Shown in pieces: positions 1-12,441 of a DNA stretch of 64,000 bases (position 1 is its first letter; every line of letters begins with the position of its first letter). The position numbers and the translations under genes were made by a program. Source of the DNA: Bimuria novae-zelandiae CBS 107.79 (lineage: Eukaryota; Ascomycota; Dothideomycetes; Pleosporales; Didymosphaeriaceae); NCBI GenBank assembly GCA_010015655.1, contig ML976661.1, forward strand, positions 734,955-798,954. Reading direction: 5' to 3'. Below the pieces are notes generated by a model. The model was not told the origin of the DNA. It saw nothing but the letters and a program-made list of their open reading frames with translations, and did not search any database.

Positions 1-1086
1 TAGCTAGCTATATATACGCTGCTTACCCCTAAGTAAATTAAAATAATACTACTTAATATAGTCCTTTATCTTATTCTATACTACCTTAATTAGGTTGAGA
101 TCTGGCGAGAACGCTAGCTAAAAGATAAGGTAAATTCCTCTTAATTAAAGCTTTTTAATTATATAAGCAGCAGCGTGCCCAGGAGCGCTATCTTATATAA
201 ATTAAAGATATAGATTAAGGCGTAGCTATCTATAAACGAGAGGTATAACTCTTTTATAATAGCTCTCCTTATTAATACTCTTCTATTCCTTTTTTTAGAA
301 TACTAATAGCCCCTTCGTCGTATCTAAAAAGCAACCCTAGAATATCCAGCCACGCTTCTTACGTAGTTTCTTAATAATATAGAAGGGATCTAATTCCTCT
401 TTAGGGCGCCTAATAACCTACTTCTTACGATGCTAGTTACTAGTCACCTAAGTTTTATTACTCTAAAGGATTATATACTACTACTAAAAAGACTAGTTAG
501 CGTAAGCTTTTGCCCACGCGAGGCGTAGCTAATAATTCTTTTTAGTAAAAGGAGGCTTAGCAAGAGTAACGCGGCAAGTATACCCCCTATTTTATAAAAT
601 ATTCTAAATTATATATTTACTAACGCTCTAATAAGTAAAGGGACCCTTTATAAGGTGTAGGAAACTTATTTACCTCCCCTCTTAAGAAGATTTAATAAAT
701 TCTTTAAGCTAGTCTACTTATTTATTTATAAGAGAGGGTAAATAACTAGTGCGCTTCTTTAGCATAACGCGTGCGCTAGTAATTACGCAGGTAACTTATC
801 TCTTTAAGACCTTAAGAAGGTTAGTAATAAACAGGTAAGTGTGCCTAGCTAGACGTAAGGTGCGTATCTAGAGGCGTTAGTCGCGAGTGAGGTATCAACG
901 AGTTGGTGTTGATGGGGGAGACATTGTGGTGATGTTGTGGTGGATAGCACACGATAGAGGTACAAGCATTATCATATAAATTACATAGAGCTAATGGTAT
1001 TTCTGTTTAGTGGCGTCCGTTTTGTATCGAGTCAGGCATCCCTGCTGTGCGCGGGCCACTCACCTCACTTTTGCCTGATACCACAG
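1..1086 (-). mobile_element. Tc1/mariner transposon, right part, cut by window start
   Basis: This segment matches, as reverse complement, the first ~1,086 bp of the complete element at 55199-56515. Its outer end (about 1040-1086) is the same ~47-bp GC-rich terminal inverted repeat, ending ...GATACCACAG, followed by TA, the target duplicated by Tc1/mariner elements. The interior is TA-rich with stops in all frames, as expected after RIP, so no transposase can be made. The transposase reading runs on the minus strand; degraded remains of the DDE_3 catalytic part are recognisable by comparison with the other copy. The remaining ~230 bp lie outside the window. Confidence 0.85.
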
Positions 1087-1088
1087 TA

Positions 1089-1397
1089 TATCCCCAGATT
1101 TCGGCCCTTATGCTTCGAGGGGGTGCTACGCAATCTATGCTTGGGTGAAAATTGGTAGACAAGGCTCCTAGATGCTATTCGTCTACCTGGTAAGGGGCTG
1201 CGGCCAAATGTAACTTTTGCGGCTTAGACACTGACGAAACGCCATGGAATAGGCCAAAACACGAGCATATGGAAACAATTTAAATGCCGGGTTATCTCGA
1301 ACGTAGATGATTCTTTACTCCGCGTCTTCACTGCGACTCTCGCACTCTACATTCATTTTTGAAGTCTTTGGCTACCGGCCGTCCTCTCTTTAACAAA
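1089..1397. other. intergenic, 5' region of the chitinase gene
   Basis: Ordinary-composition DNA between the transposon end and the chitinase start. A pyrimidine-rich stretch lies just before the ATG. I see no clear TATA box and no gene. Confidence 0.5.
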
Positions 1398-2884
1398 ATG
1401 CGTTTCTCTAATGCTGCCACTCTCTTTTCTCTCTCTTCCATCGCACAAGCTGCACCTGCCGCCCACGGCCACCAGCATGTTCATACTCGCAATCCCCAAT
1501 ATGGCTACGGCGGCGGGGGCCAGCAGTATCAGTCGGGTATCTTCTATGTGAACTGGGCCATATACGCACGCGCTCATATGGTCACCGATCTTCCGGCAGA
1601 CAAGCTCACTAAGGTCAACTACGCCTTCGCCAACGTGAACAACGTTACTGGTGAAGTTTTCCTTACCGACGAGTGGGCGGACATCCAGTTCGGTTATCCC
1701 GGCGATGTCGCGACCAACAGCTCCCAGCTGCTTGGTAACTTCAATCAACTGTACAAGCTGAAGCAGAACAACCGCAACCTGAAGGTTATCCTTTCGGTCG
1801 GAGGCTGGAGCTTCCGGGGTAACTTCAGGCCCGCGCTTGCCAACGAGATAACCAGGCAGAAGTTCTGTGACAGTTCCCTTCAGTTGATAGCTGATCTTGG
1901 ACTTGATGGCATCGATATTGACTGGGAATATCCCGAAGATGCAACTGATTCTGCCAACCTCGTCGACACGGTTGCGCGCTGCCGCAAGGTAAGTCTTTAC
2001 CCACTCTAACCGAAAGCCACTGGTATCTAACTGGAGCCCTAGACCTTCGATGAGTACGCTCACGTCAACGCCGCAGGCTACCACTTCGACCTGGGCATTT
2101 CCGCGCCTGCCGGACCCCAGCGCTACACTGTGTTCCCCATCGCGGAGCTCGACCCCTTGATCGACAACTGGAACCTGATGGCCTTCGACTACCAAGGTCC
2201 CGGCTTCTCCAACTTCACCGGCCACCTCAGCAACGTGTACCCCAGCAGCACTAACCCCAAGACGACCAACGGCTGGAACTCCGAGACCCAAGACTTCGTT
2301 CCTTTCAACACCAAGGACGCCGTCGACTACTACAAGACGAAGGCTACCCCCTCCAAGATCCAGCTCGGCATGCCGCTGTACGGCCGCTCCTTCGCCAACG
2401 TCGTCGATCTCAGCAAGAACCAGCGCGGTATGGGCCAGAAGTTCAACGGCTCCGGTGAAGGTACCTGGGAGGCTGGCACACTCGACTACAAGGTTCTGCC
2501 CCAGAACGGCACCAAGCTCTACCACGACAAGGAAGTGCTCGGCGCGTGGACCTGGGATGCCGCCAAGAAGCAGCTTGTTACCTTCGATACCCCCGAGGTG
2601 GCTGTCTGGAAGGCTGATTACCTCATGGCTGAGGGTCTTGGTGGCGCGTGGTGGTGGGATTCGTCTGGTGACTATCCGGTTAGCAGCAAAAAGAGCATTG
2701 TTTCTGCTGTAAGTTTCTGCTGTTGTACTACTTCTGAGTATTTGTGTTAACGCAATCGCAGGTTGTCAACCGCCTTGGTGGTCCCCACAATTTCCGCATA
2801 AACACGAATAATCTGTACTACCCCAAGTCCAAGTACTACAATATCCGTGGCGCTGCCACCAACATCACCCTCGGACGCTTTTAG
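1398..2884 (+). CDS. secreted GH18 chitinase
   Basis: Three exons (1398-1988, 2043-2708, 2762-2884; phase-0 introns of 54 and 53 nt with GTAAGT donors) give 459 residues. The protein begins with a hydrophobic signal-like segment and a Gly/Gln/Tyr-rich linker, then a GH18 barrel. Visible motifs are SVGGWS (about residues 133-138), the catalytic signature DGIDIDWEYP with the proton donor Glu near 177, and MAFDYQG in the second exon. Family knowledge: GH18 enzymes hydrolyse chitin by substrate-assisted catalysis with retention. The length fits a single-domain fungal chitinase; I see no chitin-binding module. The first ATG giving a good signal peptide is at 1398. Likely role is wall remodelling or attack on chitin. 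The gene looks intact although it sits between two RIP-degraded repeats. Confidence 0.93.
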
Positions 2885-3254
2885 ATGCGGTTTCATCGGC
2901 GAATTATTAGACTTGGGGTTGTGCGGCTCATCGTTGCGAAGTGCTCGCACTGAACGCCAGTGTCCTGATTGGCTTGCAAGTGTAGGTGTTGTGGGGTTGG
3001 AGGTTGGGCGGATGTAGTCGTGAAATAGTGTATTATTCTTATTATCAAGTCAATTTAGCAATCTTGCTTCACTAAAAGTTTTCTGATTCGGTATCTACAT
3101 AGACAAGGTATGCCATGTCATCAACAGCAAAAGGTCAAAGGCAGTTAGCCATCGCCGTAGGCCCGTAGCATTCAGGAGCGTATGATATTAGCATCCTGTC
3201 CAACGACAGCGCTGGCTAACACGCTCAACGCATGGACAGTCTTGGTGCCCGACA

Positions 3255-3255
<1 letters not shown>
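2885..3255. other. intergenic, 3' of chitinase up to LINE tail
   Basis: About 370 bp without a supportable gene: chitinase 3' flank followed by the presumed insertion site of the LINE, whose simple-repeat tail begins at 3256. Confidence 0.5.

Positions 3256-3321
<66 letters not shown>
3256..3321 (+). repeat. (AGT)22 microsatellite
   Basis: Sixty-six bases of uninterrupted AGT. On the minus strand this is (ACT)n, directly following the sequence that looks like the LINE 3' untranslated region, so it is best read as the 3' tail of that element. Reading frames through it encode only poly-Ser or poly-Thr. Confidence 0.9.
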
Positions 3322-3322
<1 letters not shown>

Positions 3323-3736
3323 TTGGTTTTACGTCCTATGTAACCTCCCAGGGGGTATGTAGACGTGCCCTGCACTTAGTAAGGGCCACTCATGCTAGTG
3401 CTACCGCTGCTATAGGAGCGGCCTCTCTTGCTGCTGTCCCTCTCCAGATAGGGGCGACTTAGCTGTTTAATCTGGCCTTTGTGTGACAATAGTGGGAAAA
3501 GGGGTGGCCTTCTAGCTACCCCCAGTCCTGTACAGAAGCATGCCAAGACTTATTAGAGGTAAGGAAAGATATATACACGCATATAGGTATACAAAAGAGA
3601 GAGCTAAGTCTTATATAGTAGATACCTTAGTAAGTTATAAGCAGGTAGCGTATTTACTTTACCTAAAGTAAGGGTTTGCGTCTGCTCGCCTATAACGTAG
3701 TTAGCTAGTTACTTGCTAACGTGTGCTATTATTAAT
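3256..3736 (-). mobile_element. 3' end of the Tad-like LINE (part 1)
   Basis: Minus-strand non-coding sequence ending in the (ACT)22 tail. I assign it to the LINE at 9241-11707 because the Copia element at 3737-9240 is flanked by a perfect 5-bp duplication (TTAAT at 3732-3736 and 9241-9245), so the sequences on both sides were contiguous before insertion. The GC content drops towards the Copia junction, like the LINE body. No coding remains are recognised here; it would be the 3' untranslated region. The assignment is inference. Confidence 0.55.
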
Positions 3737-3941
3737 TGTCACGGTTTATAGCTCTTTCTCTGTGCGATAGTTGCAGCTACCCTTACTTGACTGCAGCTTA
3801 CCTTTCTGATAGCATGACACCTATCTGGGACTAGCGTTGTTTGTGCCTGTGCACCTATACCTTCTGTAGTTCCTAGATAGTACAACCTTAGTTCAATCCT
3901 TCAATTTTCCTACGTACTGTCCAGCTCTGCTTACCGCGACA
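3737..3941 (+). repeat. left LTR of Copia-1
   Basis: 205 bp, begins TGTCACGG and ends GCGACA. It pairs with 9036-9240, with mostly transition differences. Confidence 0.93.
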
Positions 3942-3955
3942 GTTATGAGCCCGGC
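3942..3955 (+). other. primer-binding site, initiator-tRNA-Met internal type
   Basis: Immediately after the left LTR the sequence GTTATGAGCCCGGC is the complement of the anticodon-stem-loop region of eukaryotic initiator tRNA (…GGGCTCATAAC…, containing the CAT anticodon), not of its 3' CCA end. Priming from an internal cut of initiator tRNA is known for Drosophila copia and relatives. Confidence 0.7.
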
Positions 3956-6900
3956 TTGCACCTAGGATTGTTCTCACCTGCTGTTGTGACGTCGCTCTGC
4001 TAGAGTCGCCCGTTGCTGTACCGCGTTCACCGCAACGCACATACTAGGATCTCTGCCTGGATCCATCAAATACTGTCGACTATAGCCTCTGCAATGGCTA
4101 CTGAGTCCGACCCCGCTGTGACGCGAGTTACTGTCGTCCTGAACACACCAGACAACTAGTTTACCTAGTTATTCATTCGCCGAGACGTTGCTAATCGCCA
4201 CGGTCTCTAGTAGTACATTAACCCTAACGTAGCGAAGGAGACTCTCCCTAAGCTACAAGAGCCTCTTAAGCCTTAACTTACTAATTATAAGCTTAAAGCT
4301 ACTAGGCTCTCTTACTTATCCGCTAATAATTAAGATTCCTATTAATAGGAATGCAATTAATAGGAACGCCGCCATACTAAGTATTATACTTAAGTAAAGG
4401 CACTAGCTAACTTAAATATAGATATTAGTAAGATAATTACTATACGTTACATACACCTAATTAAAGATTACGATACCCCGTATAACTAACTAGTTATACT
4501 TAAGAAGTTCTTTTATCTTATAGACGCGACACGTCGCCGCGAGCTTGCTAATAAGTATAACGCTTTTAAGACTACGCTACGAGCTATAAAGAAGATTAAG
4601 TAATAGTTATTAGACTAGGTATATATTATAGCTTAGGGCAAGGCTATTAGCTTGCCTAAAACTAATAGTAATTAACTATAGGAGGACTTCCTTATTACTT
4701 ATAAGGTAATTAATTAGGAATACGCTACTTCTTGCCTGCGCGAGATCTTCAAGCATAAAGCGCGAGGCACTACTATCGAGATCTCATCTCTAGAGACGTA
4801 CGTTGCCGAGATGACTACATATCTACGCCACACTAAGCCACACTTAACAGGCCTGGCGGTAACCGCTGCCGAGCTTAGAGTCGTAAAGCAAGTTAATTCA
4901 CAGACTACAAAGGGCAATCGCGGTGGCAGCCATGACCAAGATAAGCCACCCAGAAACTATGTCTGTAAAAAGAAGCATTAGTACACTAACTGCTTTATTC
5001 TTAACCTACGCAACCCACAACGTCCGAAGGACTATTAGCCTATAGCTAAGGCTATACGCAAGATTAAGGAAGCGTAAAAGAACTCTAAGATTAATATACG
5101 TATTAAGACTACTCTCGAGAAGTGGACAGCCTAATAACCTTAGAATACAGGATTACTACGAGTTAATAATAGTAATCCTCCTGCTAAGAACAGCAACACG
5201 TTTATAGTAATTACTGGCCTATTACACATAAGCCTCGATTAAGTCGATTCTCTCGAGCCTAATTCTCTTAAGCCTAATTCTCTCGATCCCAAATCTCTTG
5301 AATCTCTCGAAGAACAATCGAACAACAATTCAAAAATAATCACATTAGACAACAACGCTGAGCCTAACGGAGAGCTTATAGTAATAGTTAGAGATAACGC
5401 TGATAAGGCTAAGCTTCTTAACTAATAGATTATCGATCCAGGGTCAAACACCCACGTTATTAATACAGAGTTATGGCATGGCTAGAAGAGGATAAACGAC
5501 AATCCGTAACGTCGCTATGTTCACGCTAGCAATAGCTAAATCTTAATTATAGCTTAGGGCACGATAGAACTCGTCGCTTAAATACTACACAGGACACAAA
5601 CGCTAGAGTTAACGCATGTCGCATATATTAAAGGCTTTCTTACAAGCTTATTAGGACTTGCTCGCTGCCGTACAGAGTCTATCCATTTTAACTCTGGCCG
5701 TGATGTCCTGTACATGCGCCAACCATTAAACGTTATTGCCTAACTCAAGTACAATAGAGGCCACTAGCTAATAGATGCTAAACTATTACATTAACCGCCG
5801 CTATCGCTTCTACGCTTACTATTAAGTATATTTAGGGCATTATACTGCCCGTCGTACGCGCTAAAGCCTACTAACATTATTAATTAGCGTGCTGCTTATT
5901 ATATCTAGGCCTATCTAGGCCAGAAAGCAGTTAACTATCTTAAATTAAACGTTAAAGGTGTTTAATTAACTAGAGAACACATAGACTATCGATGTTAAAT
6001 ATGTATTAAGACTCGAATAACTCACATTATCTTAAGGCGCCCGGCCAAGAGCCACGCATAAAAACCGTTCTATTAAATCGCGATGGACCTAATCTACATT
6101 ATCCCTGTAAAAGAGGAGTGTATTAACGGCAGCAAGTACGCCCTGCACTCTATAGACAAATACTTAAAGTGGCATGAGATCACCACATCACGACGCAAGA
6201 ATAAGTTAACACTTACACGTTAGTTTATGTCCTTAATCCGCAAAATCCAGCGTGTGTATAACGCTAACGTAGTCGCTATTCGGTGCAATAATAAGAGAGG
6301 ATTTAGAAATGACCTTATCAACACAACAGAAGAGCTAGGTATGCTGTATGAGCCAGCACCTACTAGAACAAAGGAACCAAATGGACTTATCAAACGTGCT
6401 GGCGAAGTACTCACGCAGCGAGCTCGCGCTATACGCATACACGCCAACCTGCCAAAGAACCTATCACATGAGATGTATCGCACTGCCGCGTACATCCTCA
6501 ACCGCACGCCCATAGAAGCACTAGGCTAGAAAACGCCGTACGAGGTCGTATGGGGACAAAAGCCACTCGTCGCTTATATAAGGCCTATTGGCTGTCGCGC
6601 CTACGTCTATAACTATAATCTAAAAGCTACTAACAAGCTTGAATCGCGCACTCTAATTAGCCACCTTATTAGCTACTAAGGCACTAATATCTTCCGCATC
6701 TAGCTACCTATAAAAGACACTATTATTATCACCCGCGACGTCGTATTCGAACCTATACTTTTCTTTAATAAAATAGATAGGTATGCATTAGGGTCAGTGC
6801 TCGAAGAGGTAATTAAACTACTTAAATATCTAGAAAAACATTAACATGATAATATTAGTATTAAAGATTTATTAACTACTCGTCAACGTCGCCGCCTAGC

Positions 6901-9035
6901 AGAAACACCTACGACCTTAGCTTCAGGAGCTGCAGGCTCCCAGGTAGGGGGTGAATAGACTAACAACGCATTTGAATCAATACAGCAACACGCATTTGAA
7001 TTAACACAGCAATAGCTACCTACCCCTAGACCTACAATGTCTACTACCACAAGCAATCAGACTCCTAAGAGTAATGAAGTACCTAAGGGCTATTACTAAC
7101 GCGGCGAGAGAGCTCCACAAGATGTTAACCTAGATCTAAATAATACAAGTCTTATCCTCACTAGCAAACGTAATTAAAAGTAAAAAGATCTTAATAACTT
7201 TATAATTTACACATACACTATAGCGCTAGGAGCTGTACCTCTTATTAACTATCTCCGTGTATTCTCGACCGAGATTCGCACTATACCTACTATAGATAAG
7301 ATACTAAAAATCCATCAGTCTTAGCTACCACCTTTACCTAAGGCAATAAAGTAGCTTAATACACATATATTTAGTAATTAATTCCGACGCGCTATAGAGG
7401 TTAAATAGCAAGCTCTACGCGCTAAAGGAGTCTTTAAGAAGACCACAAAAATAAAGGCCACTACAGACGCTAAGGTGCTACCACTAATGTAGGTATTCAC
7501 GTACAAAATCGACGGAGATGGATACCTCTCACGGTTCAAGGCTCGACTTATTATTTAGGGAGATCTTTAAGCTCTACTTAATAACACGTATACTACTATA
7601 CTCGCAATCCATAACTTTCGCGCTCTTATTACAATCGCTAATTACTTTAATCTAGAGCTAAAGTAGTACGATGTTCCTACTGCCTTCCTAAACGCTGAGA
7701 TTGATCGGAAGCTATACGCTAAAACACCTAAGCTATTCTGCCACACTAAAGGCGAGATTATGCTAGTGCTCCGCGCCCTGTACGGCCTAAAGGAGTTATT
7801 ACTACTATAGTATAACAAACTACGTCGATAACTTGTTAAGCTAGGTCTAAAGCTAGTTAAAAGCTTTCCTTACTTGTACACGAGCCGCTAGCTCATCCTA
7901 TTTATCTATGTTAACAATATTATTATGGCATATTATTAGTCTAATGCCTATTACCATAGGTCTTTTAAGAAGGATCTGGTGGACCTATACAACATTAAAG
8001 CTATAGGAGACCTTACCTAGTTTCTCGGAATCCACATTATACGCGATCGAGCCCTACATAAGACGTGGCTAGTCTAAGACGCGTTTATTAACAAGGTATA
8101 CGCTTAATTTAGTATCGAAGCTATAAGCAAGGCTCTAGACATTCTACTAGCGGAGAACTAGCTACTATAGTCTATTAAGGAGCCTAAAATTGCTTAAACA
8201 AAGCTTTATTAGCAACTAGTTGGCTCTCTCGTATATATCGCTGTCTAGGGCAGATCTAACGTCGCTTAAACGCACGTTGTGTTCGCTTGCCATCTCACCA
8301 ACCTAGGACAGTCTCACGTTTTGAAGATACGCCAGACCTGGCGATATCTACTCAGCACGAAGGCTCTTGCACTTGAGGCCTCTTCTAGCGCGCAGGACAT
8401 GGCTAAGTATCTATCTAACAATCTAACATATCGCGATCTTCTCTTCTTTAGATCTTCTAACGCCTTATACGCTGACGAGCCTAAGACTTGCTAAAGCTCT
8501 TAAGGCTATACTTTTAAGTTTAGAGGACTAATAATTAACTAGAAGTTAACAGTACAACGCATAGTTACAAAATTAACTATAAAATCTAAATTACTAGCTC
8601 TATTACTTGCTAGCTTATAGATAGAAGAATGGATGCAATTCTTCTCTAGTATCAACCTTACTCTCGACTATACACCTACTATCTGGTGTGACAATTAGCA
8701 GACCGTCGGTATTATTACTAAATAGTAAGACAAGCTTTATACGAAGGTTAAATATGTTAATATCCACTAGCTCTAGATTCGATAGGAAGTTAAAGCCTCT
8801 CGTATTAACGTTAAATAGGTCCCCACCAACCATATACCTACTAATAGACTTATAAAAATCCTGCCTAAGTAGAAGTTTGCAGACTTCGTCCGCCAAATTA
8901 GCCTTATTAATGTTACTAAGCGTCTAAAGGGCCTGCGTCAAACTAATAGCAACAATCTTAATAGTATCTATATATACTAATACTAATTAGCTATTATTGA
9001 CTCCCTACCTGGGCGTCCACGCTAGCTAGGGGGTG

Positions 9036-9240
9036 TGTCACGGTTTATAGCTCTTTCTCTATGCGATAGTTGCAGCTACCCTTACTCGACTATAGCTTAC
9101 CTTTCTAATAGCATAACACCTATCTAGGACTAGCGTTGTTTGTGCCTGTGCACCTATACCTTTTGTAGTTCCTAGATAGTATAACCTTAGTTTAATCCTT
9201 TAATTTTCCTGCGTACTGTCCAGCTCTACTTACCGCGACA
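9036..9240 (+). repeat. right LTR of Copia-1
   Basis: 205 bp, preceded by a purine-rich tract (AGGGGGTG) and followed by the TTAAT target duplication. Confidence 0.93.
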
Positions 9241-11707
9241 TTAATACTAAGTGTAAGAAGGGTTGCGTATTTTCCTAGGCTTAGCGCCCTAAGGTACTAT
9301 ATTCCTTCTTTAGTATTTATTAGGGGATGTGTTAGGCGTTGCGGCTAATAGTTAAAGCGTTGCACTGTCCGTGGGCAGTGTATAATATAGTCTAGGGCCA
9401 GGTCTACTCCATAGGTGCACGTAAGGGTCTCCTTATCATGCTTAAACTTCCTATAGTACCAGGCGTAGTTGCCGTGTCTTGTCCTCATGGATAGGAGCTT
9501 GGCCAGGGCGGGGCGTGTGAGCTCCAGCTCCGGCGGTTGCCTGGAGGGGGTGTATGCTAGGCCCCACTAGTTATACTATATAGAGAGATTTGGTGTGCGT
9601 GTGCGCCACCACTCTTATTATATAGCGCGTACGTATACGCGCGCATTAGATCGTAGACCTAATATTATAGGGTTAGCTACCTTCCCTATAGGTAGGCGTG
9701 GGTCCTTAGCTACCTTATCTACTAGCTAATTAGCTAGCTTATTACCTTTAATACCCATGTGGCCTAGTAACTATTAGATTTAAATATCCTAGGTGTCTAT
9801 AGCTTCCTAGCAGCGTATAAAGGCCCACTAGGATAACGGCGCGGGGTCTCCCCTAATGCCCTAGATAACTGATGTGCTGTCTACACACATCTAGATCTGG
9901 CTTAGGCAGTGCGCCTGAGTCTGTAGCACGTGTTAAAAATCTCTCTAGGCCCCCACTATTTCTGCGTCGAAGACGTGGGCCCGCGTATTAAGGGAGCCTT
10001 TGCCTGTGTATAGCAGACTCTGGCCCTAGTACACAGCGTATCTATAGGTTACGTGGCGCTCGCCGTTTTCTGTGCGCTGTTCCGAGCCGTCTGAGAACAC
10101 TATAATTATCTCGGTAGGCAGGCTTATCCACTATTGTTTAAATTCTTTAGTAGCGAGCTTTTTAGGCTTATTATTTATAGGATCTATTCGGCACTAGTTA
10201 GAATAGTGCAATTATAGTAGTATAGGGCGGGGTACTAGTGCGAATAGCTATGCGAGTAGTTAAACTTTTATATATAGGCGCTGCGGGCGTCTAGCGCCTC
10301 TTTCTTTATATGCTACGATTAGTCGCGTGCGCGCTGTAAGCGAGTAATCTTTATTAACGTAGTGTAGGCGTATAGTAAACCTTATCTTATACTCTTTAAG
10401 CGCTATAGCTACTAAGAGAATGCCTGCGTCTTTATATAGCGTGGTAGTGGGCGTAGTGCGGTAGGCGGGGACGACGCCTCTAACCGCTATCGTGAGGGCC
10501 TTTTCCAGGGCGGCGATATGCCACCCAAGTTATATGCTAACCTTTTGGTTCTGCGTAGCTCTTATAATCTTAGGGGGCTTCGTGCGCCCTCTATACCAGG
10601 CCTCGTTTCTATACAGTAGGCGTGGCAGTACGCATAAGATTACTACTTTACGCAGTAAGCTAGCTAGTAGGCCGTGCTAGATCCTAGCAAGGCTATAGAT
10701 ATGCTATGCAACTACGCGTCCTTTAGCTACGCAGATAATAACGTATATTTTAAAATTAAGCTTTTTATTAAAGTAAACACCTAGCTAGCGTAGCGCCTTA
10801 TCTAGTAGTGTAGGTTAGAGAATAAGCTAATCGTTAATCTAGATAAGTGGCGAATAGTCACTTTTCTGCTTAGTTAGGTGTATTATTTCGAGTTTCTCTA
10901 GGGCAAATGCCACGTAATTAGCGTCTCCTTAGGAATTTATAGCGCCTATATCTTCTGCCAGCATTTCTACGTTCTAGTCTAGGGAGTGGGATCGCCTATA
11001 GAGGCAGATATCGTCTACGTACCCAAAGCGCCTGGTAGGGTCTTACTAAAGTAGCTCTGCCAGATAAAGTGTGTACAGCACTAGTAATAGTGGTGAGCCC
11101 TGCGGCGTCCCGCACTATACTAGGTAGGGCGCTATGGTGGCTTCTCCTAATCGCACTTGGACGCGACGGTCCTAGAGGAAGTTTTTCACAATTAGGAGGG
11201 CGCTGTTATGCTATCCTTAGGCCTTTATCCTATATAGAAGTTAATTTTTAAAAAGTACGTTAAAGGCGCCTTAGACGTTTATAGTGACTATAGTGACGTG
11301 CTGGCCGTTGGAGAAGGCGTCCTCCACGTCATGTGTGAAGGCGGCTACTAGGTCCATGGCTGATCTCTTGGGGAGAGCCCCCCCGTGTTAGGGGCTTAGT
11401 ATGCCGTGTGCTATAGCAGTGCTGGCAAATCTCCTTGCTAAGATTCTCTCTAGGCCCTTGCCAAGGCAGGATAGCAGGGCGATAGGTCTCCATAATCTAG
11501 GGGAGGATTTGTCCTTTTTGCCTATCTTGGGTATCATGACGACCTCTGCGACCCTCCACGCGTGGGGTGCCCGACATAGTGAAACGGCGTGGCAAAGGAA
11601 CGCGTAATAAAAGGCTTCCAAGGTTGTGGCGGTACCACGTAATATGTAGCTATCAACTGCTAAACCTGCGCCGTATACCGAGCTTACGTTCTGCACCCGC
11701 ATAGACG
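9241..11707 (-). mobile_element. Tad-like LINE, 5'-truncated, RIP-degraded (part 2)
   Basis: Minus-strand non-LTR retrotransposon remains. The reverse-transcriptase start is recognisable at 11388-11702 (HAWRVAEVVMIPKIGKKD followed by WRPIALLSCLGKGLERI), typical of fungal Tad elements. Further down the minus strand an RNase H domain is readable with several stops around 9840-10130 (SDGSE, FDAEI, and a later Asp in a CVDST context). There is no endonuclease domain and similarity stops abruptly near 11707, where composition becomes normal, as expected for 5' truncation during target-primed reverse transcription. The 3' end is separated by Copia-1 (see 3256-3736). Exact right boundary is approximate. 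Confidence 0.85.
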
Positions 11708-12441
11708 CTGACTGTGGGGAACGGAAGTGGAGAAAGCCTAAGGACTATTGATAGACATACGGCGCAGTACGGTCTGACGAGGTTCACAGCGCTACTTCAT
11801 ACCATGGGTATTTTTGCATATCTTATGGGCTTCTCGTGCGAAAAAAGGGTTTGGAAAGCCGTCAAACAGGTCTACAAGCTGCTGAAGATTGACGCCGAAG
11901 CACAGAGTAGGGTACCTCGTAGAAAGATAAACAGTAAGCAGAGCTAATTAAGGTAGAAGAGCTGCCGAGGTTATTGAGTGATGTATAACTGAGACTGGGC
12001 GGCGTAGAAGCTGAATGGAGTAAAAGTAGTGATGGATGGTATTAGGTAGTACTACGCTTGTTATCATTCCAGCAATGCATCTTGCCGCGTTCATACCCTC
12101 CGACACCAATGACCTACGATACCTCTCGTTGACTTTGCTTCAATGCTCATACACCCGACATACCGACCTCTGGGAAGGAAATAGGTTGTCCACAACTCCA
12201 CAAACGCCACAAGGAGAGCTGTCAACTTCTCAACCATGCGTGAAAGTGAGCACCCGTCGTGAGCGACATCAACCACATCAACGAGTGGTGCATGCCCGTT
12301 TGCACCTACCTCGCTTAGCTTGGTTAGAGTGACTGCGCGTTGTTCACTTCACAGCTCACTCCATCTCTCAGCAACAGCTTTCAACAGCTCGTAACAGCAA
12401 ATAACCCTCTTTCCAAATCACAAACTTGACTCACAATCACC
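11708..12441. other. intergenic, upstream of the IFI6/IFI27-like gene
   Basis: About 730 bp of ordinary composition. Short open frames have no recognisable content. A CA/CT-rich leader-like stretch lies directly before the ATG at 12442. Confidence 0.45.

Larger units (their letters stand above)
3737..9240 (+). mobile_element. complete, RIP-degraded Ty1/Copia retrotransposon (Copia-1)
   Basis: A 5,504-bp element bounded by 205-bp LTRs (3737-3941, 9036-9240; TGTCACGG...GCGACA) and a 5-bp target duplication TTAAT. Pol order protease-integrase-RT-RNase H identifies Copia. Recognisable remains, all on the plus strand and split by stops: a gag start near 4094; a degraded zinc-knuckle-like Cys/His stretch near 4960; protease IIDPGSNTHVIN near 5429; integrase core and C-terminal part around 5880-6720 (a stop-free piece at 6227-6529 contains NRTP); reverse transcriptase 7490-8100 with the YVDD box read as YVNN; RNase H 8270-8990 with DEPKT and a polypurine tract before the right LTR. 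No protein can be made. LTR differences are mostly transitions, consistent with RIP. Confidence 0.95.

Noticed and set aside
1353..2525. 390-codon frame antisense to the chitinase
   Set aside because: Mirror of a G/C-biased exon; the plus strand has a full GH18 enzyme with catalytic motif and splice sites.
3232..3462. Frame with a poly-Ser run
   Set aside because: It is a translated AGT microsatellite; no other content.
6227..6529. 100-codon open frame that looks like a gene
   Set aside because: It is a piece of the Copia-1 integrase that happens to have no stop; both sides continue the integrase with stops.
3244..11580. 15-bp identity GGTGCCCGACATAGT at 3244 and 11566
   Set aside because: One lies in LINE coding sequence; a match of this length is expected by chance in 64 kb, and it is not at an element end.
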